From positions 1 to 48,923 of the IMG/VR virus record IMGVR_UViG_3300005613_000097: a DNA stretch of 48,923 nt. The stretch is one strand, 5' to 3'. This DNA comes from a virus. Position 1 is the first letter of the stretch. Each line of letters begins with the position of its first letter. Of the stretch, positions 1 through 5,299 are shown in pieces. Below the pieces are notes generated by a model. That model was not told the origin of the DNA. It searched no databases and worked only from the letters and a program-made list of their open reading frames with translations. The position numbers and the translations under genes are program-made.

Positions 1-2
1 AG

Positions 3-302
3 AAACACTTCAGACCGCTGAAGCCCTATCTAACGATACAAAAATCAGGCATCGAGGGTCTGGGTCTGTTCGCCACTGAGGACATACCCGTTGGCGAGGT
101 GATCGGTATAACACACGTATGGGATGAGCGGTTCAAAGACAACTACATCAGGACGGCTACTGGGGCGTTCATAAACCACAGCGACAGCCCCAACATCAAG
201 CTCGTAACAGACAACGACATGAGGTATGGTAAAACCTTGCGCCATATAAAAAAAGGCGAGGAATTATGCACGCAATACACACTTTATTCACTATCTTTGT
301 AA
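3..302 (+). CDS. SET-domain protein (5' truncated by window edge)
   Basis: The open frame runs in from the left edge (codons start at base 3) and stops at TAA 300-302, so the start codon lies outside the window. The visible 99 residues carry the core of a SET domain. An SGIEGLGLFA segment corresponds to the N-terminal SAM-binding part, FINHSDSPN matches the NHS-x-x-PN motif, and GEELCTQYTLY matches the C-terminal G-E-E-L-x-x-x-Y motif with the catalytic tyrosine. SET domains are lysine methyltransferases that use S-adenosylmethionine. The target here (host chromatin-like protein, ribosomal protein or phage protein) cannot be told from sequence. An internal ATG at 99 would remove the SAM-binding half and is an unlikely start. 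Confidence 0.85.
   Translation, partial: KHFRPLKPYLTIQKSGIEGLGLFATEDIPVGEVIGITHVWDERFKDNYIRTATGAFINHSDSPNIKLVTDNDMRYGKTLRHIKKGEELCTQYTLYSLSL
292..299 (+). promoter_or_regulatory. TAnnTTTG -7-type promoter box
   Basis: TATCTTTG fits the Bacteroidota sigma-A -7 consensus TAnnTTTG and ends 15 bases before the ATG at 315. It overlaps the end of the SET-domain gene. No clear -33 TTG box is seen at the usual distance. Confidence 0.45.
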
Positions 303-314
303 ACAATCAAATCA

Positions 315-608
315 ATGGACAGAGTCAAATTCAATCAACTGGCAGACGACATCGCCAACGCATACGGAACGGACAGGAATCGCCTGTTCGAGCGTAGTAA
401 AAAACAAATCGACACGCAGCCACGCCACCTGCTGTGGTACGTGTGCAGCAAGAGAGGTATTCCAAACGTGTTCATAGAGTCATTTACTAACGAGAACGGT
501 CTCGAAGTAAATCACAGCACGATCAGCAGGGGCATCTCTAGAGCGGTCACTATCATCAAAAGAAACGAGCAGGCACGTAAACTATCAGAAAAACTAATCA
601 AATCATGA
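315..608 (+). CDS. DnaA domain IV-like DNA-binding protein, short form
   Basis: This 97-residue protein resembles the C-terminal DNA-binding domain (domain IV) of the replication initiator DnaA without the AAA+ ATPase part. The helix pattern NRLFERSKKQ, then QPRHLLWYVC, then the HSTISRGI signature parallels the DnaA order (LxxKSRxR, ARQIAMYL, HTTVxHAI). It likely binds DnaA-box-like sequence or competes with host DnaA; that is inference. The gene follows a TAnnTTTG box and overlaps the next gene by 4 bases (ATGA), placing it at the head of the recombination operon. A second, larger DnaA-IV-like gene lies at 10606. Confidence 0.65.
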   Translation: MDRVKFNQLADDIANAYGTDRNRLFERSKKQIDTQPRHLLWYVCSKRGIPNVFIESFTNENGLEVNHSTISRGISRAVTIIKRNEQARKLSEKLIKS

Positions 609-1183
609 GTACATTCAAAAAGCTAAGTTCCCTTGACATCAAGTCAAAGGTTGAGCGCAAGGGTTCACAGGACTATCTATCATGGTCAAACGCATGGTCA
701 ATGCTACTGGCTGAGTATCCGACATCGACCAGAACAATCTACGAAGACCCACATACAGGCCTGAACTTCTTCACAGATGGAAGGACAGCCTACGTCAAGG
801 TGGGCGTTACGGTGGAGGGTCTGGAGCATATTGACTACCTGCCAGTCATGGACTTCCGCAACAACAGCATCAGCGTTGATAAGATCACAAGCTTCGATGT
901 GAACAAGACAATCCAAAGAGCAACAGCCAAGGCAATCGCAATGCACGGTCTGGGACTTACACTGTGGTCAGGAGAGGACGTACCTGAGCTTCAGGCAAAG
1001 CCAAAGACGGAGCCAAAGTCGTACACGCTTAACGTTGGTGACGAGAACTGGGACAAGGTTCTGAAGTACATGGTCAACGCACACGGTAAGGGCATGACAA
1101 TGCCGAGCATCTTGAAGCAGCTTGAGACCAAGTACAAGATCACAGCTAAGGTTAAGAATGAACTTAAGAAGGCTGTACAATGA
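605..1183 (+). CDS. Sak3-like (DUF1071) single-strand annealing protein
   Basis: The 192-residue product has the hallmarks of the DUF1071/Sak3 family of phage single-strand annealing proteins: a YLSWSNAW segment near residue 24, FTDGRTAYVKVGVTVEG in the middle, and NKTIQRATAKAIAMHGLGL followed by LWSGEDVP around residues 98-128. Such proteins anneal complementary single strands in phage recombination. The C-terminal third is Lys-rich and looks like a variable tail. The gene overlaps both neighbours by 4 bases and is followed directly by an exonuclease, the usual partner that makes the single strands. Confidence 0.85.
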   Translation: MSTFKKLSSLDIKSKVERKGSQDYLSWSNAWSMLLAEYPTSTRTIYEDPHTGLNFFTDGRTAYVKVGVTVEGLEHIDYLPVMDFRNNSISVDKITSFDVNKTIQRATAKAIAMHGLGLTLWSGEDVPELQAKPKTEPKSYTLNVGDENWDKVLKYMVNAHGKGMTMPSILKQLETKYKITAKVKNELKKAVQ

Positions 1184-1914
1184 TTGACGTGCTATCGCTA
1201 CTTAAGAACGACACCGAGTACTACTCAGGTGTTGGCAAGAACTACCTGTCAAACTCTGACATAGGCACACTACTGACCAACCCACGGAACTTCGGAGTCC
1301 CGAGAGAGGACAACAAGAACTTCGCGGTTGGCAGATACTTCCACCAACTACTCTTAGAGCCTAACAAGGCATCTAAGGTCGTAACTGTTGACGCAGCAAG
1401 TCGTAACACCAAAGCGTACAAGGAAGCGCTTGAGGAGTCTCGTGAGAGCGTCCTGCTGCTATCTAAGGAGGCTGAGGCTACACGAGAACTGACAGATACT
1501 ATGCTCGGGAACATCCACTTCTATGACCTGATACGTGATGATGAGAACACATACGAGGTTCCATCCATCGGGGAGATCATGGGGCATATGTGGAAGGGAA
1601 AGGCTGACATCGTTGGAAGAGACGTACTGATTGACCTCAAGACAACGTCAGACATTGATGGGTTCAGGTGGTCAGCAAAGAAGTACAACTACGACAGCCA
1701 GTGCTACGTGTATCAGGAGTTGTTCGGCAAGCCGCTCATCTTCCTTGTCATTGACAAGCAGACAGGCATGCTGGGTGAGTTCATACCTACCGAGGAGTTC
1801 ATCAAGGGCGGTGGCGACAAGGTTGCCAGAGCCATCGAGGTCTACGAGAGGTTCTTCCACGAGCCGACCAAGACTGACGACATAGGCAGCTTCTATATTT
1901 CTGAGAATCTTTAA
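1180..1914 (+). CDS. PD-(D/E)XK exonuclease, RecE/exodeoxyribonuclease VIII-like
   Basis: This 244-residue nuclease matches the phage RecE-like PD-(D/E)XK family (DUF3799/YqaJ type). GRYFHQLLLEP near residues 51-61 carries the conserved His. GKADIVG has the first catalytic Asp (D143). IDLKT gives the D152-x-K154 pair (Asp in place of the more common Glu). YDSQCYVYQ near residues 171-179 is the trailing Q-x-x-x-Y motif of RecB-type nucleases. It should resect 5' ends to feed the annealing protein encoded just upstream, with which it overlaps by 4 bases. Confidence 0.85.
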   Translation: MIDVLSLLKNDTEYYSGVGKNYLSNSDIGTLLTNPRNFGVPREDNKNFAVGRYFHQLLLEPNKASKVVTVDAASRNTKAYKEALEESRESVLLLSKEAEATRELTDTMLGNIHFYDLIRDDENTYEVPSIGEIMGHMWKGKADIVGRDVLIDLKTTSDIDGFRWSAKKYNYDSQCYVYQELFGKPLIFLVIDKQTGMLGEFIPTEEFIKGGGDKVARAIEVYERFFHEPTKTDDIGSFYISENL

Positions 1915-1963
1915 AACGAGGGTGTCCTGACCTCATCTTCAGGGCGTTAAACAATTTCACAAA

Positions 1964-2251
1964 ATGAGTGAGAAACAAAAACCGATTTACATCGGCAGCG
2001 GTGTAAAGCAAAACGACAATTGGTTGAAGTCAAGCTTCTGCCTAACTGACATCCCGAAGGAACACATGTTCGAGTACAACGGGAAGAAGTACATCAAGGT
2101 GAACATCAACATCAATGACGCACAGGACAAGTACGGCAAGGATGTGAGCATCACTGTAGACACATGGAAACCTGACCCCAGCAAGAAGGCTGCACCGAAG
2201 CCTGATCCAGTGGCAACGGTTGACATTGATGATGATGATCTGCCATTCTAA
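1964..2251 (+). CDS. Small SSB-like protein with acidic C-terminal tip
   Basis: The 95-residue protein ends in DIDDDDLPF, the acidic-tip signature by which single-stranded DNA-binding proteins recruit replication and repair partners. Before it lies a Pro/Lys-rich linker (about residues 70-83) and a compact N-terminal part with a strand-rich KYIKVNININD segment. A canonical OB fold cannot be confirmed by eye. Its place after an annealing protein and an exonuclease supports an SSB role. It is followed by an intrinsic terminator that closes the recombination operon. Confidence 0.65.
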   Translation: MSEKQKPIYIGSGVKQNDNWLKSSFCLTDIPKEHMFEYNGKKYIKVNININDAQDKYGKDVSITVDTWKPDPSKKAAPKPDPVATVDIDDDDLPF

Positions 2252-2270
2252 GCAGATTCTCACATCACTG

Positions 2271-2299
2271 AGAGGAGGGGCTTCGGCTCCTCTTCTTTT
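2271..2299 (+). terminator. Intrinsic terminator after the SSB-like gene
   Basis: AGAGGAG at 2271-2277 pairs with CTCCTCT at 2287-2293, enclosing a GC-TTCG-GC inner hairpin, and is followed by a T-rich tract. It ends the recombination operon just before the first attC-like site. Confidence 0.7.
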
Positions 2300-2301
2300 C
2301 T

Positions 2302-2428
2302 CCAACGTTTTCCGCTAAAGATAATGCGTTAGAAACTGCCGTCCTTTCGCCATGCACAAACAGCGCAGAACGAAGCTGAGACTGACTGACGTACGGTCGC
2401 ACGCATTAGATTTTAGCGGGTGTTGGCA
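2302..2428 (+). repeat. attC-like inverted-repeat site 1 (long form)
   Basis: A large imperfect palindrome. CCAAC (2302-2306), CCGCTAAA (2312-2319) and AATGCGT (about 2323-2329) face ACGCATT (about 2401-2407), TTTAGCGG (2412-2419) and GTTGG (2422-2426). The order of paired arms separated by internal loops, with a roughly 70-base central part, resembles a long integron attC site: R'' (YYYAAC) on the left and R' (GTTRRRY, here GTTGGCA) on the right. A plain terminator would not need the interrupted arms. It could instead be an unrelated stem-loop. Confidence 0.5.
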
Positions 2429-2449
2429 ACCGTAAATTTTAATTTAAAA

Positions 2450-2626
2450 ATGACAAGAATGAAAAATAGGAAAGACATAATAATCATTGACGACTGCGAT
2501 ACTCCAAGTAACTTTCATAAGCTTTTTCAAAGTCTTGATCGGAAGAGGAGAGTAAGACGTTTACTTCGGGTGTTTGTCCTGATAGTATTTGTCGTTTTAA
2601 TTGGTGGAATCCTGACACTGCTTTAG
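2450..2626 (+). CDS. Small single-pass membrane protein (uncertain)
   Basis: A 58-residue reading frame starts 27 bases inside the cassette 5' boundary, where cassette genes usually begin. It has an N-terminal basic/acidic cytosolic part, a strongly basic stretch (RKRRVRR) and a C-terminal hydrophobic segment of about 20 residues, which suggests a tail-anchored membrane protein. It overlaps a - strand frame at 2484-2912, so probably only one of the two is expressed. An ATG at 2420 in the same frame would start within the attC-like stem and is less likely. Confidence 0.35.
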   Translation: MTRMKNRKDIIIIDDCDTPSNFHKLFQSLDRKRRVRRLLRVFVLIVFVVLIGGILTLL

Positions 2627-2912
2627 GCGACATGGAATCTGCAAATGCGTCAAAGTTTGAATCAAGGTCAATTTTCGAGTTAATGACAGCCACATTCGCA
2701 CCTTTTATATTTCGGTCAATGTTGAACAGAATTACAAATTCACCCTTCACAAAACCGCCAGATGGTATTGTTTCCTTATTTGGAAAGTCGCGAACAAAAG
2801 ACTCAATAGATATACCATTTGTCGCAAGGAGATATTCAGCTTTCCTTATGTCTTTAATTATACCGCCTGAGCTTTCAGGATACAACGTGTCGATGAAGAT
2901 GGTGTCGGTCAT
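2484..2912 (-). CDS. Hypothetical protein in cassette 1
   Basis: This 142-residue frame on the opposite strand has the balanced composition of a soluble protein and ends in an acidic/aromatic helix. I do not recognise the family. The ATG at 2912 follows an AAAGA-like purine tract. A longer frame would need a TTG at 2933 inside the attC-like repeat. The protein is encoded against the usual cassette orientation, which occurs in some integron cassettes. It overlaps the small + frame at 2450-2626. Confidence 0.5.
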   Translation of the reverse strand: MTDTIFIDTLYPESSGGIIKDIRKAEYLLATNGISIESFVRDFPNKETIPSGGFVKGEFVILFNIDRNIKGANVAVINSKIDLDSNFDAFADSMSPKAVSGFHQLKRQILSGQTPEVNVLLSSSDQDFEKAYESYLEYRSRQ

Positions 2913-2924
2913 TTCTTTATTTAT

Positions 2925-2965
2925 GGTTGCCAACGGTTACTGCTAAACAACGGAATTAACGGGTA
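2925..2965 (+). repeat. attC-like left half-site 2
   Basis: GGTTGCCAAC followed by a GGTTACTGCTAAACAACGG-type core closely resembles the element at 13166 (ACAACGGGTACCGCTAAACAATG). No matching right arm is visible. Both, like the one at 4917, run into TTAACG 10-20 bases later. The repeated core also supplies in-frame TAA codons. Confidence 0.4.
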
Positions 2966-2986
2966 GATATCACAAAAACAAATAGG

Positions 2987-3289
2987 ATGATTATAGAAGA
3001 TTTATTGCAAAAAGTACTACACGACAGAAGGGTTAACGATTTAATCAAAGAAGACGGTAGATTATGGAATGCGGTGATTGAGTTCGCTGAGAAATACCAC
3101 GAACAACAAGTCAAATCTGTTGATTTAGCTGATGTTGGTGGTTCGTTGCTTAATGACAACACTTGCAACATCAAACACGATGATAGTGATGAGTTCTATG
3201 CCTGCGATGTGACAAGTTGCTGTGGTGTTGGGCCGATTGTACGTGAAAAGTATTGCCCTGAATGCGGTAAAAGGATTCTAAGGCAATGA
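2987..3289 (+). CDS. Hypothetical zinc-ribbon protein
   Basis: A 100-residue protein with no recognised family. The N-terminal two thirds are mostly helical and acidic. The C-terminus has four or more cysteines (CDVTSCCG, then CPECGKR) arranged as a zinc ribbon, which suggests nucleic-acid or protein binding. The gene lies between two attC-like elements and is followed at once by a complete one (3291-3357), so it may be a cassette gene. Unlike its neighbours, its cassette 5' boundary does not match its own R''. Confidence 0.6.
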   Translation: MIIEDLLQKVLHDRRVNDLIKEDGRLWNAVIEFAEKYHEQQVKSVDLADVGGSLLNDNTCNIKHDDSDEFYACDVTSCCGVGPIVREKYCPECGKRILRQ

Positions 3290-3290
3290 C

Positions 3291-3357
3291 CACCAACGGT
3301 TTGGCTATGTGCCGTTGTGAGGTACGAGCAATGGACATATAGCCGTTGTTGTGCGTA
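3291..3357 (+). repeat. attC-like inverted-repeat site 3
   Basis: CAACGG (3294-3299) pairs with CCGTTG (3343-3348), and CTAT followed by a GTGCC-like arm (3305-3313) pairs with GGACATATAG (3333-3342). The left arm has five extra unpaired bases and the loop is about 19 bases. The right edge, GTTGTGC (3348-3354), fits the R' form GTTRRRY with one deviation and begins the 10-base sequence that recurs inverted at 4037. Confidence 0.5.
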
Positions 3358-4086
3358 TGTACTGGATTATTAACGAAAAACTTAAATAGAATGAAAATAT
3401 TAATAGCCTGTGAGGAAAGCCAGGCAGTAACGAAAGAATTTAGAAAGTTAGGACACGAGGCTTTTTCTTGTGATATATTACCTTGTAGCGGTGGGCATCC
3501 TGAATGGCACTTACAGCAAGATGTAACCGAACTATTAAAACAGGAATGGGATTTGATTATAGCCTTCCCACCGTGTACATACCTAACTGTAACAGGCAAT
3601 AGATGGTTTAACATTGAAAGGTATGGCGAAAAAGCCGTGAAGCGATACGAAGACCGCAAAGAAGCGATTAAATTCTTTATGATGTTTGCAAATGCTAACT
3701 GTGAACATATTGTAATTGAAAACCCTGTTGGCGTAATGAGCAGCGAATGGCGGAAACCTGACCAAATTATAAACCCTTGGCAGTTTGGCGACCCATTTGA
3801 AAAGAAAACCTGCCTTTGGATTAAAGGACTTCCGAAATTAAAGCCTACGAATGAAGTAGAACCTGCACCCAGAAAAGAATTTAAGAGCGGTAAAACTATG
3901 CCTGCCTGGTATGCTGATGCTTGGAAACTACCAAAGGATGAAAGAGCGAAACTAAGAAGTAAGACCTTTCCAGGGATTGCACAGGCTATGGCGACCCAAT
4001 GGCATAACTTTCTTATGAAAACGGATGCTTAGGTATTACGCACAACGGTTAGTATAAAAAATCGTTTTAATGTTTTTTATACAGTG
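3349..4086 (+). mobile_element. Putative integron-type gene cassette 2 (cytosine methyltransferase)
   Basis: The clearest cassette. Its 5' end GTTGTGCGTA (3348-3357) is the exact reverse complement of TACGCACAAC (4037-4046), the left edge of the attC-like site that follows the gene. The expected crossover point lies between G and TT at each GTT (3348/3349 and 4086/4087). It carries one + strand gene starting 43 bases inside. A sampled 60-base stretch of the gene (3421-3480) is about 35 percent GC, against about 50 percent in a sample of the primase gene. Confidence 0.55.
3391..4032 (+). CDS. C5-cytosine DNA methyltransferase-like protein
   Basis: A 213-residue protein beginning MKILIACEESQAV. 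The N-terminal strand and helix (residues 2-30) fit the SAM-binding motif I region. AFPPC at residues 58-62 is the Pro-Cys catalytic motif IV of C5 methyltransferases. VIENPVG is a motif VI (ENV)-like segment carrying the Glu. It is shorter than bacterial enzymes (over 300 residues) and lacks an obvious long target-recognition domain, as many phage versions do. The ATG at 3391 is preferred over an in-frame upstream start at 3346, which lies in the attC-like repeat. Its likely role is DNA modification against host restriction. Confidence 0.75.
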   Translation: MKILIACEESQAVTKEFRKLGHEAFSCDILPCSGGHPEWHLQQDVTELLKQEWDLIIAFPPCTYLTVTGNRWFNIERYGEKAVKRYEDRKEAIKFFMMFANANCEHIVIENPVGVMSSEWRKPDQIINPWQFGDPFEKKTCLWIKGLPKLKPTNEVEPAPRKEFKSGKTMPAWYADAWKLPKDERAKLRSKTFPGIAQAMATQWHNFLMKTDA

Positions 4087-4094
4087 TTATGTAC
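4037..4094 (+). repeat. attC-like inverted-repeat site 4
   Basis: The left edge TACGCACAAC matches, inverted, the start of cassette 2. The right edge GTTATGTAC (4086-4094) matches, inverted, the end of cassette 3. Between them GTATAAAAAA (4052-4061) pairs with TTTTTTATAC (4073-4082). The core is clearly related to the site at 13539 (AACGGTT, AATCGTTT, AATG, ATACAG shared in order). It could also work as an AT-rich terminator. Confidence 0.55.
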
Positions 4095-4925
4095 TGTATA
4101 GCGACTTTAAAGTACGAACCTAAATAAAAAGAACTGAACTAAGTAATAATATTTTTGTGCGGTGGCAAATTGCTGAGGCACGAAGCAAAATAAGTAATAT
4201 ATGTTTAGCTACTATGGAAGTAAAAGTAAATTGATTAACTATTACCCAAAACCGACAAAAGGCTTGATAATAGAGCCATTTGCTGGGTCTGCAAGATATG
4301 CTTTAAAATATTGGGATAATGATGTAATAATAAATGAAAAATACAAAGTTGTATTTGATGTTTGGAAATGGCTGCAGATATGTAGCGAAAAAGATATTTT
4401 GAAATTACCAACACCTAAACCTAAAGAAGATATAAGAAATTACAATTTAAGCAAAGAAGAACTTAATTTTATGGGCTTCTTGATTAATAGGGGTAGCGTT
4501 TCTCCAAAAAATAAAGTTGGTAATTTTAGTGATGGATTGCCAAATACTTTAAAAAGAGTTGCATCTAATTTGCACAAGATAAAGCATTGGGATATTAGAT
4601 TGGGGTGTTATACTGATTTAGAAAATAAAGAAGCTACTTGGTTTATTGACCCACCTTATCAATTTGGCGGTGAACATTACAAAGAAAATAATATTGATTT
4701 TGATAAACTTTCCAAGTGGTGTAAAAGTAGAAATGGCGAGGTTATAGTTTGCGAAAATACAAAAGCTAATTGGATAGATTTAAAACCTTTAAAGAAAATA
4801 CAAGGGTCGAGAAATACAAACACTATTGAGGCAGTTTATTTAAAAGGGTGGGGAAAAAATATTATTACGACTGGTAAGCAAACAAGTATATTAGATGAAC
4901 TGAACTAAGCTATATTGTACATAAC
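4087..4925 (+). mobile_element. Putative integron-type gene cassette 3 (adenine methyltransferase)
   Basis: The 5' end GTTATGTAC (4086-4094) recurs as its exact reverse complement GTACATAAC at 4917-4925, directly after the gene. The gene lies on the + strand and is very AT-rich (about 28 percent GC in its first 60 bases), unlike the backbone. Cassettes 2 and 3 are head-to-tail and share the site at 4037-4094. The exact right limit is not resolved. Confidence 0.55.
4201..4908 (+). CDS. D12-class (Dam-like) N6-adenine DNA methyltransferase
   Basis: A 235-residue protein with the order of a D12-class adenine methyltransferase. YYGSKSKL at residues 4-11 is motif X, EPFAGSARYAL at 25-35 is the SAM-binding motif I, and DPPY at 150-153 is the catalytic motif IV. 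Length is slightly below the usual 260-280. It likely methylates adenine in a short site to protect phage DNA. Base composition is strikingly AT-rich compared with flanking phage genes, which supports recent acquisition. It is the only gene in cassette 3. Confidence 0.85.
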   Translation: MFSYYGSKSKLINYYPKPTKGLIIEPFAGSARYALKYWDNDVIINEKYKVVFDVWKWLQICSEKDILKLPTPKPKEDIRNYNLSKEELNFMGFLINRGSVSPKNKVGNFSDGLPNTLKRVASNLHKIKHWDIRLGCYTDLENKEATWFIDPPYQFGGEHYKENNIDFDKLSKWCKSRNGEVIVCENTKANWIDLKPLKKIQGSRNTNTIEAVYLKGWGKNIITTGKQTSILDELN

Positions 4926-4945
4926 TATTCGCTAAGATTAACGAC
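4917..4945 (+). repeat. attC-like left half-site 5
   Basis: GTACATAAC followed by TATTCGCTAAGATTAACG. The CGCTAA-type core and the TTAACG ending parallel the half-sites at 2925 and 13164. No right arm is evident before the next gene. Confidence 0.4.
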
Positions 4946-4956
4946 AAATTAGTCCT

Positions 4957-5178
4957 ATGCAAACAATTGACAAACAAGATATTGAGTTAATCAAAACTGA
5001 ATTCATGTTACGTTGGTGTGGTAAGGTTCAGGAGTTAACCAAGATACGTAGGTCAAAAATGTCTCAATCGGAAATGGCGTTCATATCTGGAAGAAGTTTG
5101 AAGACCATTCAAAGATTTGAGCGTTACAAGGTGTACGATCCTGAGTTGATGTTTATTTACAACAGATTACTGGTTTGA
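4957..5178 (+). CDS. Small helix-turn-helix DNA-binding protein
   Basis: The 73-residue protein contains a likely HTH in its C-terminal half: SQSEMAFISGRSLKTIQRFE, where a helix beginning SQSEMA, a tight turn at SGRS and a recognition helix KTIQRFE resemble Cro/CI-type or XRE repressors. The N-terminus is helical. It lies between the cassette cluster and the primase-helicase gene, so a regulatory role over replication genes is plausible but unproven. The 121 bases that follow (5179-5299) hold T-rich runs but no convincing stem-loop or promoter. Confidence 0.6.
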   Translation: MQTIDKQDIELIKTEFMLRWCGKVQELTKIRRSKMSQSEMAFISGRSLKTIQRFERYKVYDPELMFIYNRLLV

Positions 5179-5299
5179 AATCCTCGCGCGTATATTTTCC
5201 CTTTTACTTTTTTATAGACTCTTTTTTTTATTTCTTACGCACGTAGGAATAAAATCGACATTTATGGAATACTAACTGATAATCAAATACTTACGAAAA

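Larger units (their letters stand above)
2423..2934. mobile_element. Putative integron-type gene cassette 1
   Basis: The 5' boundary GTTGGCAACC (2422-2431) is the exact reverse complement of GGTTGCCAAC (2925-2934), which opens the next attC-like element. With one mismatch the match extends to 14 bases. In integron cassettes the two ends are complementary because they form R' and R'' of one attC in the circular form. The right-hand limit is unclear, because the attC-like element that follows appears to have only its left half. It holds a - strand gene and an overlapping small + ORF. Confidence 0.45.

Noticed and set aside
2632-2946. A 104-residue + strand frame in cassette 1
   Set aside because: Ser-rich, shadow-like composition opposite a better - strand frame, and its stop lies in the attC-like core.
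4037-4094. Plain rho-independent terminator
   Set aside because: The stem is AT-only and the flanks follow the cassette end rule. A side role in termination remains possible, but it is not the better explanation.
5179-5299. Possible terminator at the T-rich stretch before the primase gene
   Set aside because: T runs are present but there is no stable stem before them.
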